64,000 nt of DNA, taken from contig CAVSND010000028.1 in NCBI GenBank assembly GCA_963729215.1, positions 291,727 through 355,726 of the forward strand. The letters run 5' to 3'. Made by a program: the position numbers and the translations under genes. The stretch is from CAVQJU01 sp963729215 (GTDB lineage: Bacteria; Acidobacteriota; Vicinamibacteria; Vicinamibacterales; CAVVIG01). This document shows, one piece after another, positions 29,574 through 39,295 of this stretch. Every line of letters begins with the position of its first letter. Within the stretch, counting starts at the first letter, position 1. Under the pieces are notes generated by a model. It saw nothing but the letters and a program-made list of their open reading frames with translations. It was not told the origin of the DNA and did not search any database.

Positions 29574-29971
29574 CCGCCCAACCGTCCATTTCTCGGGTGC
29601 GCGTGCGCTACGCCGAAACCGACCAGATGGGCGTGGTCTACTATTCCAATTATTTCGTCTGGTTCGAGGTCGGACGCACCGACCTGCTGCGCGCCGGCGG
29701 CTGGACGTACAGGGAGATGGAGGCCGACGGCGTCTCGTTGCCCGTGATCGAAGCCCGCTGCGAGTACAAGCTGCCGGCTCGCTACGACGACGACCTGGAG
29801 ATCCGGACAACCGGAACGCTGGTGTCGCCCGTGCGCGTCGCGTTCAGCTACGAGATCGTGAGACCGGCCGACGCTCACACCGTCGCCACCGGACAGACCG
29901 TCCATGCATCGCTCGACCGGAGCGGCCGCCCCTGCCGGCTTCCGGATCGCGTTAAGGAATTGTTCGCATGA
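29570..29971 (+). CDS. YbgC-type acyl-CoA thioesterase
   Basis: Hot-dog-fold thioesterase of 133 residues with the catalytic-region motif RVRYAETDQMGVVYYSNYF. The family hydrolyses short acyl-CoAs and in proteobacteria sits with tol-pal; here it lies between rpe and a sugar epimerase. The start is TTG at 29570, overlapping the rpe stop. Confidence 0.9.
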   Translation: MTAQPSISRVRVRYAETDQMGVVYYSNYFVWFEVGRTDLLRAGGWTYREMEADGVSLPVIEARCEYKLPARYDDDLEIRTTGTLVSPVRVAFSYEIVRPADAHTVATGQTVHASLDRSGRPCRLPDRVKELFA

Positions 29972-30909
29972 AAGCGCTCGTGACCGGCGCGGCCGGCTTC
30001 ATCGGATCGACGCTCGCCGAACGGCTGATTGCCGAAGGCGCCGAGGTCGTGGGACTCGACTGCTTCACCGACTACTATCCCCGCGCGATCAAGGAGCGGA
30101 ACCTCGCGGCGCTCGCGGGACACCCGCGTTTCCGGTTCGTAGAGTCAGCGGTTCAGCAGGCGGATCTGGCGAGCCTTCTCGCGGATCGCACGCACGTGTT
30201 TCATCTGGCCGCGCAGGCCGGCGTCAGGAAGAGCTGGGGCACCGATTTCGCCGTGTACACCGTGAACAATATCGAGGCGACACAGGTTCTGCTCGAAGCC
30301 GCCTGTCGCATTCCGACGATCGAGCGCATCGTGTATTCGTCGAGCTCGTCGGTGTACGGCGACAACGTCTCGATGCCGATGCGAGAGGACGCGCTGCCCC
30401 AGCCCGTCTCGCCGTACGGCGTGACGAAGCTGGCGGCCGAACAACTCTGCCACCTCTACTACGCGAACTACGGCGTGCCGACGGTCTCGCTGCGGTACTT
30501 CACCGTGTACGGCCCGCGGCAGCGCCCCGACATGGGCTTCCATCGCTTCCTGCGCGCAACGGCGCAGGGCGACGCAATTACCGTCTACGGTGACGGCGAG
30601 CAGACACGCGACTTCACGTATGTGCACGACGCGGTCAGCGCGACGGTTGCGGCGGCGCTTCGAGGTGTCCCCGGCCGCGTGTACAATATTGGAGGTGGAT
30701 CGCGCGTCACGATCAATCAGGTTTTCGAGATGATCGGCCGCGTGTCGGGACGAACGCCGCGGATCACGGTGGATCCGGCGCAGAAGGGCGACATGCGTCA
30801 CACCTACGCAGACACGTCGCTGGCGCAGGCCGATCTCGGATTCAAGCCTTCGGTCGGGCTCGAAGAGGGAATCGCGGCGGAATACAGCTGGCTGTCGGGA
30901 GTGATGTGA
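29968..30909 (+). CDS. NAD-dependent nucleotide-sugar epimerase (GalE/UDP-glucuronate 4-epimerase-like)
   Basis: Extended short-chain dehydrogenase of 313 residues with the NAD loop GAAGFIGS, the catalytic SSSSVYG serine stretch, the YGVTK Tyr-Lys pair (about residues 149-153) and RYFTVYGPRQRPDM. Likely supplies an epimerised UDP-sugar for surface polysaccharide. Exact substrate uncertain; the pattern fits UDP-glucose or UDP-glucuronate epimerases. Coupled to thioesterase and bamD by overlaps of four bases. Confidence 0.88.
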   Translation: MKALVTGAAGFIGSTLAERLIAEGAEVVGLDCFTDYYPRAIKERNLAALAGHPRFRFVESAVQQADLASLLADRTHVFHLAAQAGVRKSWGTDFAVYTVNNIEATQVLLEAACRIPTIERIVYSSSSSVYGDNVSMPMREDALPQPVSPYGVTKLAAEQLCHLYYANYGVPTVSLRYFTVYGPRQRPDMGFHRFLRATAQGDAITVYGDGEQTRDFTYVHDAVSATVAAALRGVPGRVYNIGGGSRVTINQVFEMIGRVSGRTPRITVDPAQKGDMRHTYADTSLAQADLGFKPSVGLEEGIAAEYSWLSGVM

Positions 30910-31724
30910 GAATGCAAGGTCGGATGAATCAGATCGGTCGATCATTACGCCTCGCGGCCGCCGTGGCTGTGCTTGGCGCATCGTTCGCCTGCGCGACGCA
31001 GACGAGGGGCGCGGTGCCTGCCGGCACGGCCGAGCCCGATAAATTCCTGTTCGACAAGGGCAACGAGGCGCTCGACGCGAAGCGCTGGATCGTCTCGCGC
31101 GAATATTTCAAGCAGGTCGTCGAGAGCTACACGCAGAGCCCGTACCGGCCCGATGCCAAGCTCGGCGTTGGCGACACCTATCTCAACGAAGGCGGCTCGG
31201 AGAACCTGGTGCTCGCCATCAACGAGTTCCGCGAGTTCCTGTCCTTCTATCCGACCAATCGCCGGGCCGATTACGCCCAGTACAAACTCGCGCTGGCGCA
31301 CGCGCGCCAGATGCGCGCGCCACAGCGCGACCAGAGCGAAACCCGCGACGCCATCCGGGAGTACCGCACGTTCATCACCCGGTATCCGAACAGCTCCCTG
31401 CTGCCGGAAGTCAGGACCAAGCTGCGCGAGGCGATGGACCGCCTCGGCGAGGCCGACTACCAGGTCGGGCTCTTCTACTATCGCCAGCGGTGGTATCCGG
31501 GATCGATCGATCGATTTTCGTCGCTGCTCAAGAGCGACCCCGAGTTCTCGAACCGCGACTCCGTCTATTTCTACCTGGCCGAGTCCTACGTCAAGACCCG
31601 ACGCGACGCCCAAGCGCTCCCCTACTACGAAAAGCTCGTGAACGAATTCGAGAAAAGCGAGCACCTGCAGGACGCCCAGAAACGCATTGCCGAACTGAAG
31701 GCCCTGACAGCCAACAAGTCTTAG
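30906..31724 (+). CDS. bamD: Outer membrane protein assembly factor BamD
   Basis: Essential lipoprotein of the barrel-assembly machinery. The 272 residues have a lipoprotein signal ending in a lipobox-like ASFAC. TPR repeats follow: FDKGNEALDAKRWIVSREYFKQVVESY is the first BamD repeat, and YPNSSLLPEVRTKL is typical. Start choice is open (GTG 30906, ATG 30912 or ATG 30924). Supports a Gram-negative envelope. Confidence 0.88.
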   Translation: MRMQGRMNQIGRSLRLAAAVAVLGASFACATQTRGAVPAGTAEPDKFLFDKGNEALDAKRWIVSREYFKQVVESYTQSPYRPDAKLGVGDTYLNEGGSENLVLAINEFREFLSFYPTNRRADYAQYKLALAHARQMRAPQRDQSETRDAIREYRTFITRYPNSSLLPEVRTKLREAMDRLGEADYQVGLFYYRQRWYPGSIDRFSSLLKSDPEFSNRDSVYFYLAESYVKTRRDAQALPYYEKLVNEFEKSEHLQDAQKRIAELKALTANKS

Positions 31725-31733
31725 GAGGAACGA

Positions 31734-32495
31734 ATGGCTTCGCCCCGTTTCGTTGTACTGGCTGCTGCCTGCGCGCTCGTCGCGTCGGGCGCCGCCGCGC
31801 AGACACCCGATACCCTGACGCCGGTCCAGATCGCGGTCGCGTGCGCGCCGCCGCCCGTGCTGGCGACAGTGCCCGCCGAGGCGTCACGCGTCATCGGCTC
31901 CCAGGATCCCGTCAAGCGGTCGTTGTTTGGCACGCCGGAGGTGCTGGTCATCGGCGGCGGTATGAATCACGGCCTGTCGCTCGGCCAGGAATATTTCATC
32001 CGGCGGGTGGTCAAGGGCGCCGAAACGTACCGCGACAACCTTCCGCACCAGGTGCACACGATCGGCTGGGTCCGCGTCGTCGCCGTGAACGAGACGACGA
32101 CCATCGTCAGCGTCGATCACGCCTGCGCAGACATTCTGGTCGGCGATTTCCTCGAGGCCTTCCAGATGCCCACGCTGCCGGACGGCGATGTCACGTCCGT
32201 GGACACCACCCGGGAGCCCGATTTCACGTCGTTCGGGCGGGTCCTGTACGGGGCGGACGAAAAGCGCAGCTCCGGCGCCGGCGAGTTCGTGCTGATCGAT
32301 CGGGGGATGGACAAGAGCGTCGCGCTCGGCGAGCACTACGCAATCTACCGAGACGTGAAAGTGACCGGGGCGCCTCTCACGTCCGTGGGCGAAGGGACGG
32401 TCGTGTCTCTGGGGCCCAAGATGGCGCTCGTCCGCATCAACCGGGCGCGCGATGCGGTGTTTACCGGCGACCTGGCCGTTCCGCGGTCCAAATAG
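31734..32495 (+). CDS. Exported protein of unknown function
   Basis: 253 residues with a clear signal peptide (about 1-22, ending ASGAAAQ) and otherwise beta-rich sequence. Two related segments (RSLFGTPEVLVIGGGMNHGLSLGQEYFIRR and GEFVLIDRGMDKSVALGEHYAIYR) suggest an internal repeat of a flagellar-FlgT/OB-like strand arrangement. A strong AGGAGG overlaps the bamD stop and places the ATG at 31734. Downstream of bamD, so an envelope role is plausible but not shown. Confidence 0.72.
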   Translation: MASPRFVVLAAACALVASGAAAQTPDTLTPVQIAVACAPPPVLATVPAEASRVIGSQDPVKRSLFGTPEVLVIGGGMNHGLSLGQEYFIRRVVKGAETYRDNLPHQVHTIGWVRVVAVNETTTIVSVDHACADILVGDFLEAFQMPTLPDGDVTSVDTTREPDFTSFGRVLYGADEKRSSGAGEFVLIDRGMDKSVALGEHYAIYRDVKVTGAPLTSVGEGTVVSLGPKMALVRINRARDAVFTGDLAVPRSK

Positions 32496-32502
32496 GCGGG
32501 CG

Positions 32503-32531
32503 GCGGGCTGGGCGCGCGCTCAGCCCGCTTT
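32503..32531. terminator. Possible bidirectional terminator between convergent genes
   Basis: GCGGGCTG and CAGCCCGC (32503-32510 and 32521-32528) form an 8-bp GC stem with a ten-base loop followed by TTT, between the exported protein gene and the end of pgsA. The short T-run makes it a weak candidate. Confidence 0.4.
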
Positions 32532-33137
32532 CCGATCAGACTGCTGATCCCGGCCGGTTGTGAAGCTGGTCACCCGCGGCGCCAGGATGTCGTTGAATCG
32601 CCTGAAATAGTCGACCGCAGACACCAACGCGGTCAGCACGACCACCCACAGACCCGCCTGCCCGATCAGATACAGCGGCCGCCGCGCACCATCTTTTCCG
32701 TGTGCCAGGATCAGCGCCAGGATGGCGATGACCTGGGCGACCATCTTGATCTTGCCGAGCCGCGACGCGGGCATCGCCACGCCGCGGGCGTAGGCGAACT
32801 GCCGCAGGGCGGTGACCGCGAATTCCCGCCCGATGATCAGCGTCACCAGCAGCGCTGACGCGTACTCCATCCGGACGAGTGAGATCAGCGCCGCGCACGT
32901 CAACAATTTGTCGGCCGAGGGGTCGATCACCTGACCAAACGCCGTGATCTGCTTTCGCCGGCGCGCCAGGTAACCGTCGAGCCAATCCGTCACCGACGCC
33001 ACCGCGAAAATCAACGCGCCGACGATCTCGTGGGGAACGCCGAAGATGTTGCGGCCTTCGAAATTGGTCAGCAATACCACCACGAGAAGTGGGGCAAGGC
33101 AGATCCGCGTCAGCGTCAGCGAATTGGGAAGGTTCAT
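32520..33137 (-). CDS. pgsA: CDP-diacylglycerol--glycerol-3-phosphate 3-phosphatidyltransferase
   Basis: Membrane enzyme making phosphatidylglycerol phosphate. The roughly 205-residue protein from ATG 33137 begins MNLPNSLTLTRI and carries the full CDP-alcohol phosphotransferase signature (DGxxAR, eight residues, GxxxDxxxD) at about residues 52-74. It has five or six membrane segments. The downstream ATG was preferred because the upstream extension crosses the divergent promoter. Confidence 0.94.
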   Translation of the reverse strand: MNLPNSLTLTRICLAPLLVVVLLTNFEGRNIFGVPHEIVGALIFAVASVTDWLDGYLARRRKQITAFGQVIDPSADKLLTCAALISLVRMEYASALLVTLIIGREFAVTALRQFAYARGVAMPASRLGKIKMVAQVIAILALILAHGKDGARRPLYLIGQAGLWVVVLTALVSAVDYFRRFNDILAPRVTSFTTGRDQQSDRKAG

Positions 33138-33151
33138 CGGCCGCGCTACTG

Positions 33152-33165
33152 CGATGATATCATCG
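33152..33165. promoter_or_regulatory. Perfect 14-bp palindrome in the divergent pgsA / nucleotidyltransferase promoter
   Basis: CGATGATATCATCG is a perfect dyad between the divergent starts at 33137 and 33175. It contains TATCAT on both strands, a plausible -10 element 12 bases from the plus-strand ATG and about 17 from the minus-strand ATG. It may be a symmetric bidirectional promoter or an operator. Confidence 0.45.
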
Positions 33166-33174
33166 GTGGCTGGT

Positions 33175-34233
33175 ATGAAGGCGATTCTCCTCGCTGGGGG
33201 CAAGGGCACGCGACTGCGTCCGCTTACGATTCACACACCCAAACCCATCGTCCCGATTTTCGATCGGCCGTTCCTGCAGTTTCAGCTCGACCTGCTGAAG
33301 CAGGTCCCTGAAATCGACGAGGTCATCCTCAGCCTGAACTATCAGCCGCGCCGGATCGAAGAAATCTTCGGCGACGGAGGCGACACGGGCCTCGGCCTGA
33401 AATACGTCGTCGAGCCGGCGCCGCTCGGCACGGCTGGCGCTGTTCGCTACGCCGGCGAGTCGCTCCGCGAGTCCGTCGTCGTGTTCAACGGGGATGTGCT
33501 CACGCAGGTGGATCTGGGCGCCGTCATCGCCCTCCACCGCGAGCGCCGTGCAAGAGCAACCATCGTGTTGACACCGGTTGACAACCCCAGGGCCTACGGC
33601 CTGGTGGAAACGGACGCGAATTCGAACATCCGCCGGTTTCTGGAAAAGCCGGAGCCGCACGAAATTACGTGCGACACGATTAACGCCGGCATCTACATCC
33701 TCGAGCCGGATACGTTCGATCGCATCCCGGCGGACACTCCGTGGTCGATCGAGCGCAGCTTTTTCCCGTCGCTGATCGAGCGGGGCGAGACGTTCGTGGC
33801 GTACGTGTACCGCGGCTACTGGATCGACATCGGCACGCCAGAGAAATACGTCCAGGTGCACCGCGACATCATGGATGGCCGCTATCAGGCGGCGCCGTTT
33901 GCGGGTACCAATACCGGCATCTGCGTCGCCCCGACTGCGCGCGTCGAGACCGGGGCGCGCCTTGAAGCTCCGTGCTTCATCGACGAAGAGACCGTCGTCA
34001 AGGCTGGCGCGAGCATCGGCCCGTACAGCGTCATCGGGCGCCACTGCCACATCGAAGAGCACGCGGTGATTGATGCCTCGATCGTCTGGGCAGATACCCG
34101 CATCGGCCAGGAGGCCGTCGTGCGCCAGTCTATTCTGGGCCGTCACTGTCACGTCGGCCGAAACGCGACGCTATTGAACAGCGTCCTCGGCGACAAATCG
34201 GTCGTGACCGACTACAGCCGGCTCCAGGCGTGA
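33175..34233 (+). CDS. Sugar-1-phosphate nucleotidyltransferase with left-handed beta-helix domain
   Basis: Makes an NDP-sugar, most likely GDP-mannose or another NDP-hexose. The 352 residues begin MKAILLAGGKGTRLRPLT. The sugar-site pattern PKPIVPIFDRP, metal-binding FNGDV and FLEKPEP follow. About 100 residues of hexapeptide repeats (from about 255) form the C-terminus. Followed 30 bases later by a phosphomannomutase, so the pair probably builds a nucleotide sugar. GDP versus other nucleotide is not decided by the sequence. Confidence 0.88.
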   Translation: MKAILLAGGKGTRLRPLTIHTPKPIVPIFDRPFLQFQLDLLKQVPEIDEVILSLNYQPRRIEEIFGDGGDTGLGLKYVVEPAPLGTAGAVRYAGESLRESVVVFNGDVLTQVDLGAVIALHRERRARATIVLTPVDNPRAYGLVETDANSNIRRFLEKPEPHEITCDTINAGIYILEPDTFDRIPADTPWSIERSFFPSLIERGETFVAYVYRGYWIDIGTPEKYVQVHRDIMDGRYQAAPFAGTNTGICVAPTARVETGARLEAPCFIDEETVVKAGASIGPYSVIGRHCHIEEHAVIDASIVWADTRIGQEAVVRQSILGRHCHVGRNATLLNSVLGDKSVVTDYSRLQA

Positions 34234-34262
34234 GTCCTTCCCGCCCGTAGCCCTCTGCCCCT

Positions 34263-35615
34263 ATGCCTGACTCCAGTATTTTCAAGGCCTACGACATCCG
34301 CGGTATCTATCCGGGCGAGATTGACGAGGAAGCCGCCCGCGCCATCGGCGCCGGCTTCGCCGCTTACCTCGGCGCCCGGCGCATCGCGGTCGGCCGTGAC
34401 ATGCGGCTGTCCTCGCCGGCGCTGGCGGCGGCCTTCATCGACGGGGCCACTTCGCAGGGCACCGATGTCGTGGACTACGGGATGATTCCGACGGACATGC
34501 TCTACTTCGCCGTGGCGCGAGATGGCCATGACGGCGGCGTCGAAGTCACGGCGTCGCACAACCCGAAGCAATACAACGGCCTGAAGATGGTCCGGAAAGA
34601 AGCGCTGCCGCTCAGCGGCGATGCGGGCATCGGCGACATCCGCGACATGATCGCCAACAACCGCCTCCCGCCGGCCGCGGCGCGCCGCGGCCAGGTCACA
34701 CAGGCGGATGCGCTCGACCGCTACGTCGAGCACGTGATGTCGTTCATCGAACCATCCCTGGTGAAGCCGTTCAACGTTGTGCTGGATGCGGGAAGCGGGA
34801 TGGGCGGCCTGATCGCACCGAAGCTGTTCGAGCGACTCCCCTGCCGGACGACGAGGTTGTGTTTCGAGATCGACGGACGGTTCCCCAACCACGAAGCCAA
34901 CCCGCTCATCGAGGAAAACCGGCAGGACATCGTCGAGGCGGTCGTGGCACAGAAGGCCGACATCGGCATCGCCTGGGACGGTGACGCCGACCGCTGCTTC
35001 TTCATCGATGGCACCGGCGAGTTCGTATCGGGCGACTTCGTGACGGCGCTGCTCGCCGAGGCGTTCCTGCTCCGTCATCCGGGCGCGTCCGTTGTCTACG
35101 ACCTCCGCGCCAGCCATGCCGTTCGCGACACCGTCGGGAGGTACGGCGGCACTGCGCTGATGAACCGCGTGGGCCACGCCTTCATCAAGCAGCGGATGCG
35201 CGACAGCCAGGCGATCTTCGGCGGCGAAGTGACGGGACACTACTACTTCCGCGACAATTTCTACGCCGACAACGGCTTCATTCCCGCGCTGCTGATGCTC
35301 GAGCTGATGTCGAAGAAGGGCAAGAGCCTGCAGCAGCTCCTGGATCCCCTGCGCCGGGAGTATTTCATCTCAGGTGAAATCAACACGAAACTCGCCGGGA
35401 TGGATGCCGTGCCGGCGACGTTGGAACGCATTGCCGCCCGTTACGGCGACGGTGGGCAGGCCACCCTGGACGGCTTGTCGGTGGAATACGACGACTGGCA
35501 CTTCAACGTGCGGCCATCGAACACCGAACCGCTGCTGCGCCTGAACCTCGAGGCGAAGACGCCGGACATGATGGCGGCCCGGCGCGACGAGGTGCTGGCG
35601 ATTATCCGAGGGTAG
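34263..35615 (+). CDS. Phosphomannomutase/phosphoglucomutase
   Basis: Alpha-D-phosphohexomutase of 450 residues with the phosphoserine loop TASHNPKQYNG, metal-binding DGDADRCFF, the sugar-specificity GEVTGHYYF loop and the phosphate-binding RPSNTEPLLRLNLE. Supplies mannose-1-phosphate or glucose-1-phosphate to the preceding nucleotidyltransferase. The GEVTGHYYF loop fits the bifunctional PMM/PGM group. Confidence 0.93.
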   Translation: MPDSSIFKAYDIRGIYPGEIDEEAARAIGAGFAAYLGARRIAVGRDMRLSSPALAAAFIDGATSQGTDVVDYGMIPTDMLYFAVARDGHDGGVEVTASHNPKQYNGLKMVRKEALPLSGDAGIGDIRDMIANNRLPPAAARRGQVTQADALDRYVEHVMSFIEPSLVKPFNVVLDAGSGMGGLIAPKLFERLPCRTTRLCFEIDGRFPNHEANPLIEENRQDIVEAVVAQKADIGIAWDGDADRCFFIDGTGEFVSGDFVTALLAEAFLLRHPGASVVYDLRASHAVRDTVGRYGGTALMNRVGHAFIKQRMRDSQAIFGGEVTGHYYFRDNFYADNGFIPALLMLELMSKKGKSLQQLLDPLRREYFISGEINTKLAGMDAVPATLERIAARYGDGGQATLDGLSVEYDDWHFNVRPSNTEPLLRLNLEAKTPDMMAARRDEVLAIIRG

Positions 35616-35666
35616 GCTAAAATACCCTGACGTGTCCGGCTTCGACGGGACGCGTGACATCGCGAC

Positions 35667-35740
35667 GCGGGCTTAGCATAGTGGTAATGTCCTGGCTTCC
35701 CAAGCCAGTTAGACGGGTTCGATCCCCGTAGCCCGCTCCA
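35667..35740 (+). tRNA. tRNA-Gly (anticodon CCC), CCA encoded
   Basis: A complete cloverleaf: acceptor GCGGGCT/AGCCCGC, anticodon stem CTGGC/GCCAG with loop TTCCCAA, T-loop TTCGATC and an encoded CCA end at 35738-35740. 74 bases. Confidence 0.95.
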
Positions 35741-35794
35741 CTCAAGCTCGTGCCGGCTCGGTCGCCCACGGTGGCTGCAGGACCGCATCGACAT

Positions 35795-36506
35795 TTACTT
35801 CTTCGGACTAAACGCGTCCTTGACCTGCTGCTCGATGCTCTTGTAGTTCTTCGAGAGAGTCTTCTCTTCGTCCTCGGTGAGGATCCGAAAGGGCACGCGC
35901 ACAAGGGTGTTCTGAAACTTCACGTTGAGCCAATGCTGGCCCAGTGCGATACCGCCGGGGATCTTGAAATAGAGACGGCCCACGCAGGCGCGGTCACTGC
36001 TGAGATCCACCACGTCCTGCGGCAGCGCGCGAGCGCCCAGATCGGGAAAGAAACTGATGGCGCATCCCCGGTGCGCGCTCGACGGAAAGTAGTTGATGGA
36101 ATCGCGCTGGACGTTGGCCCGTTGCATGATCGCGCGGGGGTTCCCCTCCCGCTGCTCGACGGCCGACGGCAGCGGAATTGTCTTACCGTCAGGCGTGTCG
36201 AGCGACAGGGCGGCGCGCGTCATCCGGAAGTCCGGCGTCTTGTCGAACACCGTGATGCCGACCTCGAGGAGCATCCAGTCCTCGCCGACTGACCGGTTGG
36301 AGGCCTGGTAACCGAGGATCACATAGCCTTCGTTGTTGTACGCGACCCGGACGAACTTCCCCTCGAGGGTCATGATCTGCGGTACCCCCGCCTGGGGAAT
36401 CTGCACGATCGGCTTTTCCTGGGTCCGGCCATCGCCCTTCGCCTGAAGCGGAAACAGCGACATCACACCGACGATGGCCACCGAGAAGCGCACGCCAGCT
36501 GTTCAT
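35795..36506 (-). CDS. Exported protein of unknown function
   Basis: About 232-236 residues with a signal-like N-terminus (VAIVGVMSLFPLQAKG) and a beta-rich body with no family I can name. The annotated GTG at 36493 lacks a ribosome-binding site. An ATG at 36506 has AGGAAG just upstream and joins the same protein if one base is removed near 36497, so the true start is probably there. Two Cys residues could form a disulfide. It stands between tRNA-Gly and the beta-barrel gene, on the latter's strand. Confidence 0.6.
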
Positions 36507-36617
36507 ACGATCTTCCTTTCCAGTACTACGCGGATACCGCCGCGTCGGTCCGACGAACCAAGCACCCGGGCGGACGGGCCGTCCGGCTGCTCGGCGGATC
36601 TGTGAGGGGCCGTGCCG

Positions 36618-37278
36618 TCAGAAGCGAAACGTGATTCCGCCGTTGAACTCGAACTGGTTCGAGTACTTCGCGTTGCCCACCAGATAGCAGCCCCAGTAGG
36701 GATCGCACCAATAGCCGGTTGATTCGGAGCTGATGTACGTCGGCGTAAAGAGCAGGCCGAACCGGCCGCCGACATGACTGCCTCCGTACACCTTCACGCC
36801 GGCGCCCCAGGTGCTCGAGAACCTCGTCGAGCTCTTGATCGTTCCGGGACCCGCGGGTTCCGGTGTAGGCCACCTCACCGAAGCTCGTGGCGCCGAGCCC
36901 GCCCATGATGTACCCACGCACCTTCGCGTCGGCATCGCCCGTGTTGTACGTGAAGGTGCCGTGGTAGCCGGAGACGGCCATGTCGCCCACTTCCACTTCC
37001 TTCGAGCCGCTGACGACAAGCTTCGAGGGCTGGTTGTTGTAGAGGAAGCCCACTTCGACCTGCGGCGTGACGAAGACCCCGAGGTCGATGCCCCAGCCGA
37101 AGGAGTCCTTGGGATCGACGCGGGTGTAGACGCCTCCGGGGGCAACGACGTTGCTGCCGAAATCGACGCCGTCGGAGAACACCCAGCCGAACGTGACGCC
37201 GACTTCGGCTTTCTGCGCGAAGGCGGGCATGGCCGCCAGCATCACCATGAGTACAATGACAACGATTCGTTTGAGCAT
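36618..37278 (-). CDS. Outer-membrane beta-barrel protein, one frame change
   Basis: Signal peptide (residues 1-21, ending AMPAFAQ), then alternating strands typical of an eight-stranded barrel such as OmpA/OmpW types. The C-terminus GGITFRF ends in Phe, the BAM recognition signature. One extra base near 36848 moves the last 75 residues to the next frame; the total is about 219 residues. Its promoter contains operator O1, shared with the GAF/sigma-54 regulator and the glycoside hydrolase operons, so it is probably an induced or repressed porin-like protein of that regulon. Confidence 0.75.
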
Positions 37279-37345
37279 CGGTCCAGTCCTTTCGATGAGC
37301 GAGTGTTTGTCCATTCCTCGATGGTTCCTGAGAACGAGACGATGA

Positions 37346-37460
37346 GCACTATAGGGACAGGGAACGGCGGACTACTGCCCTTAGGGGAAGGTCGTTCAGA
37401 CATGAAGACACCTTCCCCTAAGGGCAGTAGCGGCAGCTCACGACGGAAACCTATAGTGCG
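37346..37460. promoter_or_regulatory. Divergent promoter region with two copies of a shared operator (O1, O2)
   Basis: O1 (37372-37392) and O2 (37410-37430) are exact 21-base inverted copies reading outward as GGGCAGTAG. On the plus strand GGGCAGTAG is followed after exactly 20 bases by CTATAGTGC (37451-37459). On the minus strand it is followed after 17 bases by the same CTATAGTGC (37354-37346). TATAGT is a good -10 hexamer and the operator occupies the -35 position. The same module occurs at 44521-44600. This looks like a transcription-factor site for the barrel gene and the sigma-54-type regulator. Confidence 0.75.
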
Positions 37461-37525
37461 GGTCGGCGGGTTCAGTTGCCGGCTGCCAAACGCCGGCCGC
37501 ATTGCGGCTAAGACACGTGCTGAGG

Positions 37526-39205
37526 ATGAACAGAGATGCCGATGATTGCGCGAGCGAAGCAACGAGACCGCGAACCGCGCCGCGGACTATATCGTCGCGT
37601 CGGGTAGCCAGCAGAACGGGTTATCACCCGTTCGATGCGCGTCGGGCCGCGGCGGCCAGAGACCGGACCGGCATCGAGCACCTCATCGCCGATCTTGCCG
37701 AGCATTTTGTGACGATCGAGCCCGACGCGATCGACGACGCTGTCCTGGCGAGCCTGCGCCAGGTCTGCGAGGGCCTGCGGCTCGACCACGCCATCCTGTG
37801 GCGGACCAACGGCGACGACCTGAACGTCGTCGCATCGCATTTCGGGAGCCAGCATCCGCTGCGGCCGCTTCCCGATCCACGGGTGCTGGCGGCCATTCCG
37901 TTCATCGCGTCGAGACAACAGAAGCGCGAGGCCGCCTTCTTCACGAGGCTCGATGAGGTGACCGGAGGAGGTGGACCGCTCCACAATTCTGCGGCAAGGA
38001 ATTCGGTCCGCAGCCGTTGTTCCAGTCGCGTTGTCCGGACGGCCTTTCCGGAGAACGCAGCGCGCTCGCCTTCATCTCGACGACGACGGAACACACGTGG
38101 ACGCCCGAGATCATCGAGCAGCTGCGTCTCGTCGCGGGTGTATTCGGGCTGGCCCTGGCACGTGAGGAGAGCCACCAGGCGCTGCTGTGCGCGCTCGGTC
38201 AAGCCGGGCAGCTGCGCGAACGCCGGGCCGTCGAAGATCTGCGGCGCCGCCCGAGCGCCGGAGATTGCCGGACATCGCGCGCCATCGTCTCGGACAGCGC
38301 CGCCATGCGCGTGGCGCTCGAGCAGATCGAGCTGGTCGCGCCGACACCGGCCACCGTGCTGCTGCTCGGCGAAACGGGAACCGGGAAGGAGGTCCTTGCC
38401 AAAACCATCCACGACCTCAGTCCCCGGCGTCACCGCCCGATGATCCGCGTGAACTGTGGCGCCATCCCGGCCGCCCTCATCGAAAGCGAGCTGTTCGGAC
38501 GCGAACGGGGCGCTTATACCGGCGCGATCACGCGCCAGATAGGCCGCTTCGAAGCCGCCCATCAATCGACGCTGTTTCTCGACGAAATCGGCGAGCTGCC
38601 GGTTGAAACCCAGGTGAAGCTCCTTCGCGTGCTCCAGGAACGGGTGATCGAGCGCCTGGGGAGTCCGCACCCGATCAAGGTCGACGTCCGGATCATCGCC
38701 GCCACCAACCGCCGGCTCGAGGAAGCGATGCGGAACAAGTCGTTCCGCGAAGACTTGTTCTATCGCCTCAATGTCTTTCCCTGCACCGTACCGCCGCTGC
38801 GTGAACGGAGCGAGGATCTTCCGGGCCTGGTGTGGGCGTTCATCGACGAATTCTCGAAGTCCTTTGGCAAGCCGATCGAGTCGATCGCCAGCGATTCGAT
38901 GCGCGCAGATGCAGGCGTATTCGTGGCCCGGCAACGTGCGCGAACTGCGCAATCTCATCGAACGCGCCGTCATCCTGGCGACGGGACCCCGTCTGACGGT
39001 GCAAATGCCGCAGCCCGGCACGTCATCCGAGGTGCAGAATCCGACGACGCTTGCCAGCCTCGTGCACGACCACATCCGCGCGACGCTCGAGAGCACCAGG
39101 TGGCGGATTCGCGGCGCGGGCGGCGCCGCCGAGCGTCTGGGCCTCAAGCCGACGACGCTTGAGAGCCGGATGGCGAGGCTGGGTCTGGCGCAGCCCCCGC
39201 GCTGA
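37526..39205 (+). CDS. GAF-domain sigma-54-dependent activator, three frame changes
   Basis: NifA-like architecture: N-terminal GAF domain (about residues 45-210, including DRSTILRQGIRSAAVVPV), then the AAA+ activator domain with GETGTGKE, the GAYTGA sigma-54 contact loop, LFLDEIGEL and YSWPGNVREL. It ends with a short Fis-type helix-turn-helix (GAAERLGLKPTTLESRM). Apparent extra bases lie near 37968, 38050 and 38910; removing them gives one protein of about 560 residues. The exact start is uncertain. It diverges from the barrel gene behind the shared operator. I found no GG-N10-GC sigma-54 promoter nearby, so its targets are not identified. Confidence 0.82.
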
Positions 39206-39295
39206 CTGCGGACAACAAGCGCGGGTCTCCGATGGTCCAGCATAAACATTGACCGAGCCCATTGCCCCCTCTCGGGGCGTCGGCGCACGGTGCGA

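Noticed and set aside
37279..37525. Sigma-54 promoter between the barrel gene and the sigma-54 activator
   Set aside because: No GG-N10-GC element with correct neighbours was found on either strand; the -10-like CTATAGTG elements fit sigma-70-type control better. The same holds for 44459-44665.
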